A DNA stretch of 30,385 nucleotides, taken from assembly GCA_033549305.1 (NCBI GenBank), contig JAWSUV010000021.1:1-30385 (forward strand). The letters run 5' to 3'. Both the position numbers and the translations under genes were made by a program. Within the stretch, counting starts at the first letter, position 1; each line of letters starts with the position of its first letter. This DNA comes from Anoxynatronum sp033549305 (GTDB lineage Bacteria; Bacillota; Clostridia; Peptostreptococcales; Tindalliaceae). Positions 23,515 through 30,385 of this stretch are shown one piece after another. A model generated the notes under the pieces. The model did not search any database. It saw only the letters and a list, made by a program, of their open reading frames with translations, and was not told where the DNA came from.

Positions 23515-23551
23515 AGAGGGATCTGTGCATGGGCACGGACCCCTCTTTATC
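23515..23551 (+). terminator. Partial terminator/attenuator between binding-protein and ATPase genes
   Basis: AGAGGG-ATC-TGTGC (23515-23528) pairs with GCAC-GGA-CCCCTCT (23533-23546), about 14 pairs with one mismatch and one wobble, followed by TTTAT. A leaky terminator here would yield more binding protein than ATPase, as is common in ABC operons. Confidence 0.65.
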
Positions 23552-23639
23552 CAATAGAACTAAATACATACTGAAAAAAGCTTGACCTGTCATATGGTTG
23601 ATGCCATGTGCAAGCAAGTGGTTATAAGGGGTGAAGCAA

Positions 23640-25163
23640 ATGGAGTATATCATCGAGATGTGCAACATTACCAAGGAGTTTCCGGGTGTCGTAGCCAACG
23701 ACGACATCACCCTGCGCCTGAAAAAAGGTGAAATACATGCATTGCTTGGCGAAAACGGCGCCGGAAAATCCACCCTGATGAGTGTGCTGTTCGGGCTTTA
23801 TCTACCAGAGCAGGGGACTATCAAAAAGAATGGCGAAATTGTCAGCATCAAAAATCCTAATGACGCCAATCGATTGGGCATTGGAATGGTACACCAGCAT
23901 TTCAAGCTGGTCCATAATTTTACGGTACTGGAAAACATTATTTTAGGGGCAGAAGACACCAGGAGAGGAAAGCTGGAAATCCGTGATGCTGGTGAGAAAG
24001 TGAAGAAGCTTTCTGAGCGGTATGGCCTGAAAGTGGATATTCATTCCCTGATTTCCGATATTAGTGTCGGCATGCAGCAACGAGTGGAAATATTGAAGAT
24101 GTTGTACAGACAAAATGAAATTTTAATCTTTGATGAACCAACGGCTGTTCTGACACCACAGGAAATTGATGAATTGATGAAGATTATGAAGGAACTGGTC
24201 TCGGAAGGGAAAACGATTCTTTTTATCACCCATAAACTGAATGAAATCAAAAAAGTAGCCGATCGATGCACCGTTCTCCGAAAAGGAAAGTATATCGGAA
24301 CAGTTGAAGTCGCTGAAACCAGTAAAGAAGAAATGTCGAAAATGATGGTGGGTCGCGAGGTTGACCTGACAATCGAAAAAGATACCGCACACCCGGGGGA
24401 TGTCATTGCCCGCGTAAACGGGTTAAACGTCAGAAATCGGTTAAGTCACAAGCTGGTGGTGAATGGTGTTTCTTTTGAGGTGCGCGCCGGTGAGATTGTC
24501 TGTCTTGCAGGGATCGACGGCAATGGCCAGTCGGAACTGGTGTACGCGATCACGGGTTTGCTGCAGCCGGAGTCAGGAGTCATCGAAATGAATGGGCAGG
24601 ACATAACCCACCTCCACATTCGCGAACGGAATGCGAATGGGATGAGCCATATTCCGGAAGACCGCCACAAACACGGACTGGTGCTGGATTATAATCTCGC
24701 CTATAACCTGGTGCTGCAGCGTTATTTCACAGATCAATTTCAGGAACGCGGTTTTCTGAAATATGATGAGATTTATCGTTATTCGGATGACCTTATTGAA
24801 AAATATGATATCAGAAGCGGCCGCGGTTCAAGAACGGTGGTGCGCAGCATGTCTGGCGGCAACCAGCAAAAAGCCATCGTCGCCAGGGAAATTGACCGCA
24901 ATCCGGATCTGTTAATTGCTGTACAGCCCACCCGTGGACTCGATGTGGGGGCGATAGAATACATTCATAAAAAACTGGTGAGTGAACGGGATGAAGGTAA
25001 AGCGATCTTACTGGTTTCGCTGGAACTTGATGAAGTGATGAATCTAAGTGATCGGATACTGGTTATTTATGAGGGAGAAATTGTGGCAGAACTGGATCCA
25101 AAAGCGACTACCATTCAGGAGTTAGGGCTGTACATGGCTGGATCGAAACGGGGTGACCATTGA
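23640..25163 (+). CDS. ABC transporter ATPase with two nucleotide-binding domains (NupO-like)
   Basis: A 507-residue cytoplasmic ATPase with tandem ABC domains, as in the BMP-type nucleoside importers and ribose/galactose importers. Domain 1 has Walker A GENGAGKST (37-45), the unusual signature ISVGMQQR and Walker B LIFDEPTAVL. Domain 2 has a degenerate P-loop (GIDGNGQSE), signature MSGGNQQK and the Walker B region LLIAVQPTRGLDVG. A degenerate second site is normal in this family. I place the start at ATG 23640, with AAGGGGTGA just upstream, rather than GTG 23631. The stop overlaps the next start by one base (TGATG). Confidence 0.95.
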   Translation: MEYIIEMCNITKEFPGVVANDDITLRLKKGEIHALLGENGAGKSTLMSVLFGLYLPEQGTIKKNGEIVSIKNPNDANRLGIGMVHQHFKLVHNFTVLENIILGAEDTRRGKLEIRDAGEKVKKLSERYGLKVDIHSLISDISVGMQQRVEILKMLYRQNEILIFDEPTAVLTPQEIDELMKIMKELVSEGKTILFITHKLNEIKKVADRCTVLRKGKYIGTVEVAETSKEEMSKMMVGREVDLTIEKDTAHPGDVIARVNGLNVRNRLSHKLVVNGVSFEVRAGEIVCLAGIDGNGQSELVYAITGLLQPESGVIEMNGQDITHLHIRERNANGMSHIPEDRHKHGLVLDYNLAYNLVLQRYFTDQFQERGFLKYDEIYRYSDDLIEKYDIRSGRGSRTVVRSMSGGNQQKAIVAREIDRNPDLLIAVQPTRGLDVGAIEYIHKKLVSERDEGKAILLVSLELDEVMNLSDRILVIYEGEIVAELDPKATTIQELGLYMAGSKRGDH

Positions 25164-26323
25164 TGAAATTCACTTGGAAAGGATTTGTGCGAACCGAACA
25201 GTTCTCCAGTTTTATGTCGTCTCTCATGGCGGTTTTTGTCGGACTCCTGGTGGGACTCGTCATTCTCATGGTCAGTAACCCCAGCCAGGCACTGCGCGGT
25301 TTCAGCGCCATTCTCCGGGGCGGGTTTGTGGATCTGAAGAACCTTGGACAGGTTTTTTATTTTGCCACCCCCATTATCATGACCGGCCTCTCCTTCGCAT
25401 TTGCCTTTAAGACCGGGCTATTCAACATTGGCGGTGCCGGACAGTTTATCGTCGGGGCCTATGCGGCGGTTTATGTGGGGGTTCGATGGAGTTTTCTGCC
25501 GGGGCATACGCACTGGATGGTGGCTCTCCTGGCGGCACTTTTGGCGGGGGCTCTGTGGGGACTGATACCTGGTATCCTCAAAGCTTTTTATAATGTGAAT
25601 GAAGTGATTGCCTGCATCATGATGAATTATATCGGCATGTATACGGTTAATTATTTAGTGGTCAAAACGGTCTTCGATTCACTGCGCAACCAGTCTATGC
25701 GGGTGGCAGCCACGGCCAATTTACCAAAGGCCGGACTTAACCAGATTTTTATCACCCGGAACAGTCCCTCCAGCGTGAATATCGGTATTTTTATCGCGAT
25801 CCTGGCAGGTGTGATGATCTACATAATCCTGGAAAAGACAAAGTTTGGATATGAATTGAAAGCCTGCGGATATAATCGCGAAGCTGCGCGATATGCGGGG
25901 ATCAACGAAAAGAGAAGCATTGTCATGTCCATGATGATCGCCGGCGCCCTGGCAGGATTAGGCGGTGCATTGCTTTATCTGGCAGGTGCCGGGAAGAGCA
26001 TTGAAGTGGTGGATGTGCTGGCAATCGAAGGCTTTAATGGAATTCCAGTCGCATTGCTGGGATTAAACAATCCACTGGGAATCTTGCTTTCCGGTATTTT
26101 TGTTGCTCATTTGACCGTTGGGGGATTCAACATGCAACTCTACGATTTTGTACCCCAGGTCATTGAGATTATCATAGCTGTTATCATTTATTTCAGCGCT
26201 TTTGCCTTGCTGCTGAAGGGATTTATACAGGCATACCTGAAAAAGAAGGATCGGCCATTGGATGAAGCAAAGGCCTTTTCTGTTGGAACTGAGGCTTCCA
26301 GGAAAGGAGGCGAAGGGTCATGA
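25163..26323 (+). CDS. ABC transporter permease (NupP-like)
   Basis: A 386-residue integral membrane permease of the BPD_transp_2 family, with about ten hydrophobic segments. The family signature GLSFAFAFKTGLFNIGGAGQFIVGAYAA appears near residues 75-102. The region KACGYNREAARYAGIN followed by SMMIAGALAGLGGALLYLAG is the usual cytoplasmic coupling loop and following helix. It ends in a charged tail. The start ATG overlaps the ATPase stop and the stop overlaps the next ATG (ATGA), so the set is tightly coupled. It forms half of the channel for nucleoside import. Confidence 0.94.
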   Translation: MKFTWKGFVRTEQFSSFMSSLMAVFVGLLVGLVILMVSNPSQALRGFSAILRGGFVDLKNLGQVFYFATPIIMTGLSFAFAFKTGLFNIGGAGQFIVGAYAAVYVGVRWSFLPGHTHWMVALLAALLAGALWGLIPGILKAFYNVNEVIACIMMNYIGMYTVNYLVVKTVFDSLRNQSMRVAATANLPKAGLNQIFITRNSPSSVNIGIFIAILAGVMIYIILEKTKFGYELKACGYNREAARYAGINEKRSIVMSMMIAGALAGLGGALLYLAGAGKSIEVVDVLAIEGFNGIPVALLGLNNPLGILLSGIFVAHLTVGGFNMQLYDFVPQVIEIIIAVIIYFSAFALLLKGFIQAYLKKKDRPLDEAKAFSVGTEASRKGGEGS

Positions 26324-27273
26324 ATACGATCTATTTTCTGGTCCAGCAAACCATGTTTTTCTCGATCCCACTGTTGATTGTTGCGCTGGGGGGCATGTAT
26401 TCGGAGCGAAGCGGCGTGGTGAATATTGCACTTGAGGGAATGATGATTACAGGCGCTTTTGCTGGAATCTTTTTCATTAATCTTTTTCAGGGTATTTTGC
26501 CCGGCCAGCCGATTTTGATTCTGGCAATACTGGTAGCTGCAGCATCCGGGATGTTGATTTCACTGACTCATGCCTATGCATCAGTTAATATGAAAGCCAA
26601 CCAGATTATCAGCGGAACAGCGATTAACATGTTTGCACCGGCATTTGCCATTTATGTGGCGCGGATGCTGCGGACAGTGCAGCAAATCCCTTTTATCAAT
26701 CAATTCAGGATTTCCAGCGTCCCGGTACTGGGACAGATTCCGGTTATCGGAAATCTGTTCTTCAGGAATACCTATCTGACAACCTATCTAGGGTTCATCA
26801 TTTTAGCCGTCAGCTGGTATGTGCTGTATTACACCCGATTTGGCTTGCGGCTGCGTTCGTGCGGTGAACATCCCCATGCAGCCGACTCGGTAGGTATCAA
26901 TGTTTATAAAATCAGATATGCAGGCGTTACCATATCAGGTGCCCTGGCTGGTATTGGCGGTCTGGTATTTGTCATCCCCACCTCTACCAATTTCAACGCA
27001 ACCGTTTCAGGATATGGATTTTTGGCGCTGGCGGTGCTTATTTTTGGACAGTGGAAACCTTCCCGCATTTTGGTGGCGGCGTTCTTTTTTGGACTGATGA
27101 AAACCATCGCTGCGGCTTATTCCGGCATACCTTTTCTGGCAACTCTCGGCGTACCAAATGATGTCTATAAGATGATTCCCTACCTGGCGACGCTTGTTGT
27201 ACTGGCTTTTACTTCCCAAAAATCACAGGCACCGCGTGCAGCGGGTGTTCCTTACGACAAAGGGAGCCGATAA
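26320..27273 (+). CDS. ABC transporter permease (NupQ-like)
   Basis: A 317-residue permease of the BPD_transp_2 family, smaller than its partner as in B. subtilis NupQ. It has GGMYSERSGVVNIALEGMMITGAFAG near the N-terminus, the coupling segment RSCGEHPHAADSVGINVYKIRYAGV, and the following GALAGIGGLVFVI helix. Hydrophobic segments are spread throughout. It completes the binding protein-ATPase-permease-permease set downstream of deoC and ends 30 bases before a terminator-like hairpin. Confidence 0.94.
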   Translation: MNTIYFLVQQTMFFSIPLLIVALGGMYSERSGVVNIALEGMMITGAFAGIFFINLFQGILPGQPILILAILVAAASGMLISLTHAYASVNMKANQIISGTAINMFAPAFAIYVARMLRTVQQIPFINQFRISSVPVLGQIPVIGNLFFRNTYLTTYLGFIILAVSWYVLYYTRFGLRLRSCGEHPHAADSVGINVYKIRYAGVTISGALAGIGGLVFVIPTSTNFNATVSGYGFLALAVLIFGQWKPSRILVAAFFFGLMKTIAAAYSGIPFLATLGVPNDVYKMIPYLATLVVLAFTSQKSQAPRAAGVPYDKGSR

Positions 27274-27302
27274 AAACCGGAATGCGTGCTGGGATCCAAA
27301 AA

Positions 27303-27360
27303 ACTCCTTTCGGGGGCACGGATTTACATCCCGATTGCCTATGAAAGGAGTCTTTCTGTT
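27303..27360. terminator. Terminator-like inverted repeat after the nucleoside operon
   Basis: ACTCCTTTC (27303-27311) pairs with GAAAGGAGT (27343-27351) around 31 bases, followed by CTTTCTGTTT. The preceding A-run also suits termination of the convergent chromate-transporter genes on the minus strand. Confidence 0.6.
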
Positions 27361-27406
27361 TCACCAGAGGGTGCCGGTGCAGGGGCATATCTGCCCGCAT
27401 GATTTG

Positions 27407-27925
27407 TTAAAAGAGAAAAACGGCAATCACGCCTGCAACCAGGACGATGGGGATGGGCGGAAGCTTAAACTTTCCAAAAGCCAGAAAGGCAGCCAGCATC
27501 AGGGCAAATGATTTAAGATCAGGTACAGAGACAGGATAAAGGGATAGAATGGCCGCCGCAACAAAGGAGATCACTGCCGGACGGATCCCCTTAAAAAATC
27601 CGCGGGTGATGATGTGGTCGGGATGAGCCATCAAAGCCTTCGCAGCTACCAGCACCAGCATGGCAGTGAAGAAAACCACACCGAAAGTGGCCATGACGGA
27701 TCCCCAGAACCCTGCCTGGTCAAAGCCGATGAAAGTGGCCAGGTTGATGGCAATGGGACCCGGTGACATCTGGGCGATGGCGATCATGTCCACCAATCCC
27801 GCGGCACTGATCCAGGCATGGGAGTGAACCACCTCCCTGGTAATCAGGGGAAGCATGGCGTAACCACCGCCAAAGGTGAACAATCCAATCTTTGCAAAGG
27901 TGTACAACAGGAGAAAATAAATCAT
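27407..27925 (-). CDS. Chromate transporter family protein, half-size subunit 2
   Basis: A 172-residue membrane protein made of a single CHR domain (about five or six hydrophobic segments). It carries the CHR signature KIGLFTFGGGYAMLPLITREVV (residues 11-32) and AIAQMSPGPIAINLATFIG. Full-length ChrA proteins have two such domains in one chain; here the domains are on adjacent genes. The ATG overlaps the preceding stop (ATGA), so the two are made together and probably pair. Members export chromate or affect anion transport, but many have no shown substrate. Confidence 0.9.
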   Translation of the reverse strand: MIYFLLLYTFAKIGLFTFGGGYAMLPLITREVVHSHAWISAAGLVDMIAIAQMSPGPIAINLATFIGFDQAGFWGSVMATFGVVFFTAMLVLVAAKALMAHPDHIITRGFFKGIRPAVISFVAAAILSLYPVSVPDLKSFALMLAAFLAFGKFKLPPIPIVLVAGVIAVFLF

Positions 27926-28470
27926 GCGGATTTGCCCTCCTTCAGTCGTTCACTTGTATAGCCGGCAAGCATGCATCCGATAATGATCGGAATCGGATGG
28001 AGACCAATAAAGTGAAGCAGTACCAGGGTTGTGATGGAGACAGCATAGGAAAAGGCATTTTTGGGGACTGAAGGATAAAGCTTCATGAGGGAAACGATCA
28101 GGAGAGCCACTATGGCAGGCCGGACCCCCAGAAAAAACTGCTGCATGATCTCCATGTTGCGGATTTGGTGATAAAACTGGGCAATGATGAGGATAGCGAT
28201 GAAGGAAGGGCTCACGGTACCGAGAACACTTACGGCCGCACCTTTCTTCCCGGCAATTTGATACCCGGCATAGGTGGAGACATTCACGGCAATGGCTCCG
28301 GGAAGACTCTGGCAGACAGCCAGGACGTCCAAAAAGGCTTCGTTGGTCATCAGTTTGGCATTTTCCACCAGCTCTTTCTGAATGATGGGGACCATCGCAT
28401 AACCACCGCCGAAGGTGAAAGCACCAACACGAAAAAAAATAGTGAAAAGCTTCCATAAGGATGGGTTCAA
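27922..28470 (-). CDS. Chromate transporter family protein, half-size subunit 1
   Basis: A 182-residue single-CHR-domain membrane protein with the signature RVGAFTFGGGYAMVPIIQKELV near the N-terminus and VCQSLPGAIAVNVSTYAGYQIAG. The likely start is TTG 28470 (MNPSLWKLFTIFFRVG), eight bases after GGAGG. The TTG at 28476 lies only two bases from it. This gene and the next form the split CHR pair, expected to insert with opposite topologies. No chromate regulator is adjacent, so resistance to chromate is possible but not shown. Confidence 0.9.
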   Translation of the reverse strand: MNPSLWKLFTIFFRVGAFTFGGGYAMVPIIQKELVENAKLMTNEAFLDVLAVCQSLPGAIAVNVSTYAGYQIAGKKGAAVSVLGTVSPSFIAILIIAQFYHQIRNMEIMQQFFLGVRPAIVALLIVSLMKLYPSVPKNAFSYAVSITTLVLLHFIGLHPIPIIIGCMLAGYTSERLKEGKSA

Positions 28471-28783
28471 GGGCAAGACCTCCGTAAGGTGTATTGGGTT
28501 ACAGCTGTTTTAAATCATCCATTTTGCTGGTTAAGTTAATATTGGCATACTTAAAGACTCAAATGAGGGGCATACAAGTATAAAAGTTGCATGTAACGCG
28601 ACAAAGAGGTATAATAAACCGTGCTTTCAGCCGAAAAACTGATATTCTATGATAAAATGGGTACAAGTATCAGGAGAGGAATATCGGATTATCAGACCGG
28701 CCGGATGCGTTCTTTATCGATTGATACAGACCATGCTATAAGCATACCGGAATTTGATTCATGATACAAGGGAGATGATATAA
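28471..28783. other. Divergent intergenic region between the chromate-transporter genes and lon
   Basis: It holds the ribosome site of the minus-strand gene (28478-28483), the lon promoter at 28587-28615 and a leader of about 160 bases. A second possible -10 (TAAAAT near 28653) has no convincing -35. No open reading frame with a ribosome site was found. Confidence 0.55.
28587..28615 (+). promoter_or_regulatory. Promoter of lon
   Basis: TTGCAT (28587-28592) and a perfect TATAAT (28610-28615) are separated by 17 bases. No CIRCE element or clear CtsR heptad repeat was seen next to it. Confidence 0.7.
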
Positions 28784-30385
28784 ATGAGTGAAGTGAAGAA
28801 GCTTCTGGAAGTTAAAACACTGCCGTTGATTCCCCTTCGCGGGCTGACTGTTTTTCCATACATGGTTCTTCATTTTGATGTTGGCCGGGAGCGATCCATC
28901 AATGCCCTGGAAGAAGCAATGGTTAGCGACCAGATGATCTTTCTGTCATCACAAAAAGAAGCAGAAACCAGTTCGCCGTCAACGGAAGATGTGTATGAAG
29001 TTGGAACGGTTTCACGCATTAAGCAGATGCTGAAACTGCCAGGGGATAATATCCGTGTCCTGGTTGAAGGAATTACCCGGGGAAGAGTGAAAAAATTTGT
29101 CCAGGAAATTCCCTATTTCATGGTAGAAGTGGAAGAATGGGAGGAAGATGATGCTACGTCTTCAGATCCTGAAACAGAAGCCTTAATGCGCAGCGTAATC
29201 GAGGCCTTCGAGAAGTATATTGAGGTCAGCAACAAGATCTCTCCGGAGATCTTTATGACCATTACAGAAATTGAACATCCCGGCCGGCTGGCAGACAGCA
29301 TTGCGGCGAATATCATCCTGAAACCCTATCAAAAGCAGGACGTTCTGGAAGCTTTTGATTCACTGGAAAGGCTGGAAGTACTCTACCGGTTTCTATTGGA
29401 GGAAATCGAGATTCTTGAGATTGAAAAGAAGATCAATACACGGGTTAAAAAACAGATTAATAAAGTACAGAAAGAATACTATCTCCGTGAACAGCTTCGC
29501 GCCATTCAGAAGGAACTTGGCGAAGATGAAGGTGTCATGGAAGAAGTGGACGGGTATAAAAAACAGTTAAAAAAAATTAAATTGCCGAAGGATCTTCACC
29601 AAAAAATTGAGCGCGAAATTGACCGGTTGACTAAACTGCCACCCTCTTCGGCTGAAACCGGTGTGATCCGTAATTATATCGATTGGGTATTGAACCTGCC
29701 CTGGCATAAGGAAACCAAGGATCGGTTGGATCTAAAACGCTCGGCAGAAATTCTGGAAGAAGATCATCATGGCCTGGAAAAAGTAAAAGAACGGATTCTG
29801 GAGTATCTGGCCATCAGGCAGTTGTCAAAATCAATGAAAGGCCCCATCCTGTGCCTGGTGGGACCTCCGGGGGTTGGTAAAACATCTATCGGTAAATCGG
29901 TAGCCCGGTCGCTGGACCGTAAGTTTATCCGGATGTCACTGGGCGGTATGCGGGATGAAGCAGAAATTCGCGGGCACAGGCGCACCTACATTGGTGCGAT
30001 CCCGGGACGGATCATTAACTCTATCCGCCAGGTGGGTACCAGGAATCCCGTTTTCCTGCTGGATGAAATTGATAAACTGGCGAGCGACTTCCGGGGTGAC
30101 CCTGCATCTGCACTCCTGGAAGTGCTGGACCCGGAGCAGAACAATGATTTTACAGATCATTTCCTGGAAATCCCGTTTGATTTGTCCAAAGTCATGTTTA
30201 TTACGACAGCCAATACCCTTGACAGTATCCCGCGGGCCCTTCTGGACCGGATGGAAGTCATTCGGATTCCTGGCTACACTGAGGATGAGAAGCTGGCTAT
30301 TGCGGAAAAATATTTACTGACCAAGCAGATTAAAGACCATGGCCTTAAGACCGAAAACCTCAAAATTTCCGAACAGGCTCTCAGG
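28784..30385 (+). CDS. lon: ATP-dependent protease Lon, N-terminal part (3' end outside window)
   Basis: Lon is a cytoplasmic hexameric AAA+ serine protease for damaged and regulatory proteins. The window shows the first 534 residues. The N-terminal substrate-binding domain (TLPLIPLRGLTVFPYMVLHFDVG) covers about residues 11-210. A coiled-coil helical region follows (KKINTRVKKQINKVQKEYYLREQLRAI). The AAA+ core has Walker A GPPGVGKT at 360-367, FIRMSLGGMRDEAEIRGHRRTYIGAIPG, Walker B VFLLDEIDK and the sensor segment TTANTLDSIP. The Ser-Lys protease dyad lies beyond the window. The ATG 28784 follows AAGGGAGATGATATAA. The frame is open to the last base. Confidence 0.97.
   Translation, partial: MSEVKKLLEVKTLPLIPLRGLTVFPYMVLHFDVGRERSINALEEAMVSDQMIFLSSQKEAETSSPSTEDVYEVGTVSRIKQMLKLPGDNIRVLVEGITRGRVKKFVQEIPYFMVEVEEWEEDDATSSDPETEALMRSVIEAFEKYIEVSNKISPEIFMTITEIEHPGRLADSIAANIILKPYQKQDVLEAFDSLERLEVLYRFLLEEIEILEIEKKINTRVKKQINKVQKEYYLREQLRAIQKELGEDEGVMEEVDGYKKQLKKIKLPKDLHQKIEREIDRLTKLPPSSAETGVIRNYIDWVLNLPWHKETKDRLDLKRSAEILEEDHHGLEKVKERILEYLAIRQLSKSMKGPILCLVGPPGVGKTSIGKSVARSLDRKFIRMSLGGMRDEAEIRGHRRTYIGAIPGRIINSIRQVGTRNPVFLLDEIDKLASDFRGDPASALLEVLDPEQNNDFTDHFLEIPFDLSKVMFITTANTLDSIPRALLDRMEVIRIPGYTEDEKLAIAEKYLLTKQIKDHGLKTENLKISEQALR

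Noticed and set aside
27407..28470. Frameshifted full-length chrA pseudogene
   Set aside because: Each half has its own start, ribosome site or coupled ATGA overlap, and a complete CHR signature. Split pairs are a known form of the family.

Overview
The window reads as chromosomal DNA of a low-to-moderate-GC Gram-positive anaerobe of the class Clostridia. The evidence is strong AGGAGG-type ribosome binding sites, frequent GTG/TTG starts, a trigger factor-clpP-clpX block with lon further along, ferredoxin-type electron carriers, an aldehyde ferredoxin oxidoreductase, a sigma-54 activator tied to amino-acid catabolism, and a BMP-type nucleoside ABC importer. Genus cannot be fixed from the sequence alone. 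No tRNA, rRNA, CRISPR array, insertion sequence or phage gene was seen.

Layout. (1) 1-5160, housekeeping and assorted genes: 3' part of ileS (cysteine-free, type-2-like), a bidirectional terminator, purC and an NhaC-type antiporter on the minus strand, then a YbaK-type tRNA-editing protein and a CcpA-like LacI regulator on the plus strand. (2) 5335-8717, protein quality control: tig-clpP-clpX, preceded by a promoter and a terminator-like hairpin. (3) 8831-17521, an amino-acid catabolic island: a CBS-PAS-AAA+-Fis sigma-54 activator; a 650-base control region with a GG-N10-GC sigma-54 promoter and two matching upstream palindromes exactly 100 bases apart; then an NSS-family Na+ symporter, a 32-residue MetS-like subunit, a proline racemase/hydroxyproline epimerase family enzyme with both catalytic cysteines, and a four-gene iron-sulfur flavoprotein dehydrogenase (2Fe-2S protein, pyridine-nucleotide-disulfide-type flavoprotein, 4Fe-4S/BFD protein, DAO-type flavoprotein). 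(4) 17514-20497, a tungsten/molybdenum module with its own promoter: a four-cluster ferredoxin, a 724-residue AOR-family enzyme and a MoaD/ThiS-like protein ending in GG. (5) 20520-27351, nucleoside salvage: a DeoR regulator divergent from deoC, a BMP lipoprotein, a double-ABC ATPase and two permeases. (6) 27407-28470, two half-size chromate-transporter-family genes on the minus strand. (7) 28587-end, promoter and 5' part of lon.

How they may work together. The most interesting unit is region 3 with region 4. I infer that the activator senses a small molecule through its CBS or PAS domains and switches on uptake (NSS plus small subunit), stereo-inversion (racemase/epimerase) and oxidation of the D-imino acid by a DAO-type subunit. 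Its electrons would pass through flavin and Fe-S subunits. The BFD domain, commonly fused to the FAD subunit in HcnB-type proteins, here sits on a separate 4Fe-4S protein, which would suit a ferredoxin-based anaerobe. The adjacent AOR module could supply or use low-potential electrons or oxidise an aldehyde downstream, but the sequence does not show its substrate. The whole metabolic block (about 20 kb) lies between clpX and lon, which are usually close together in clostridia.
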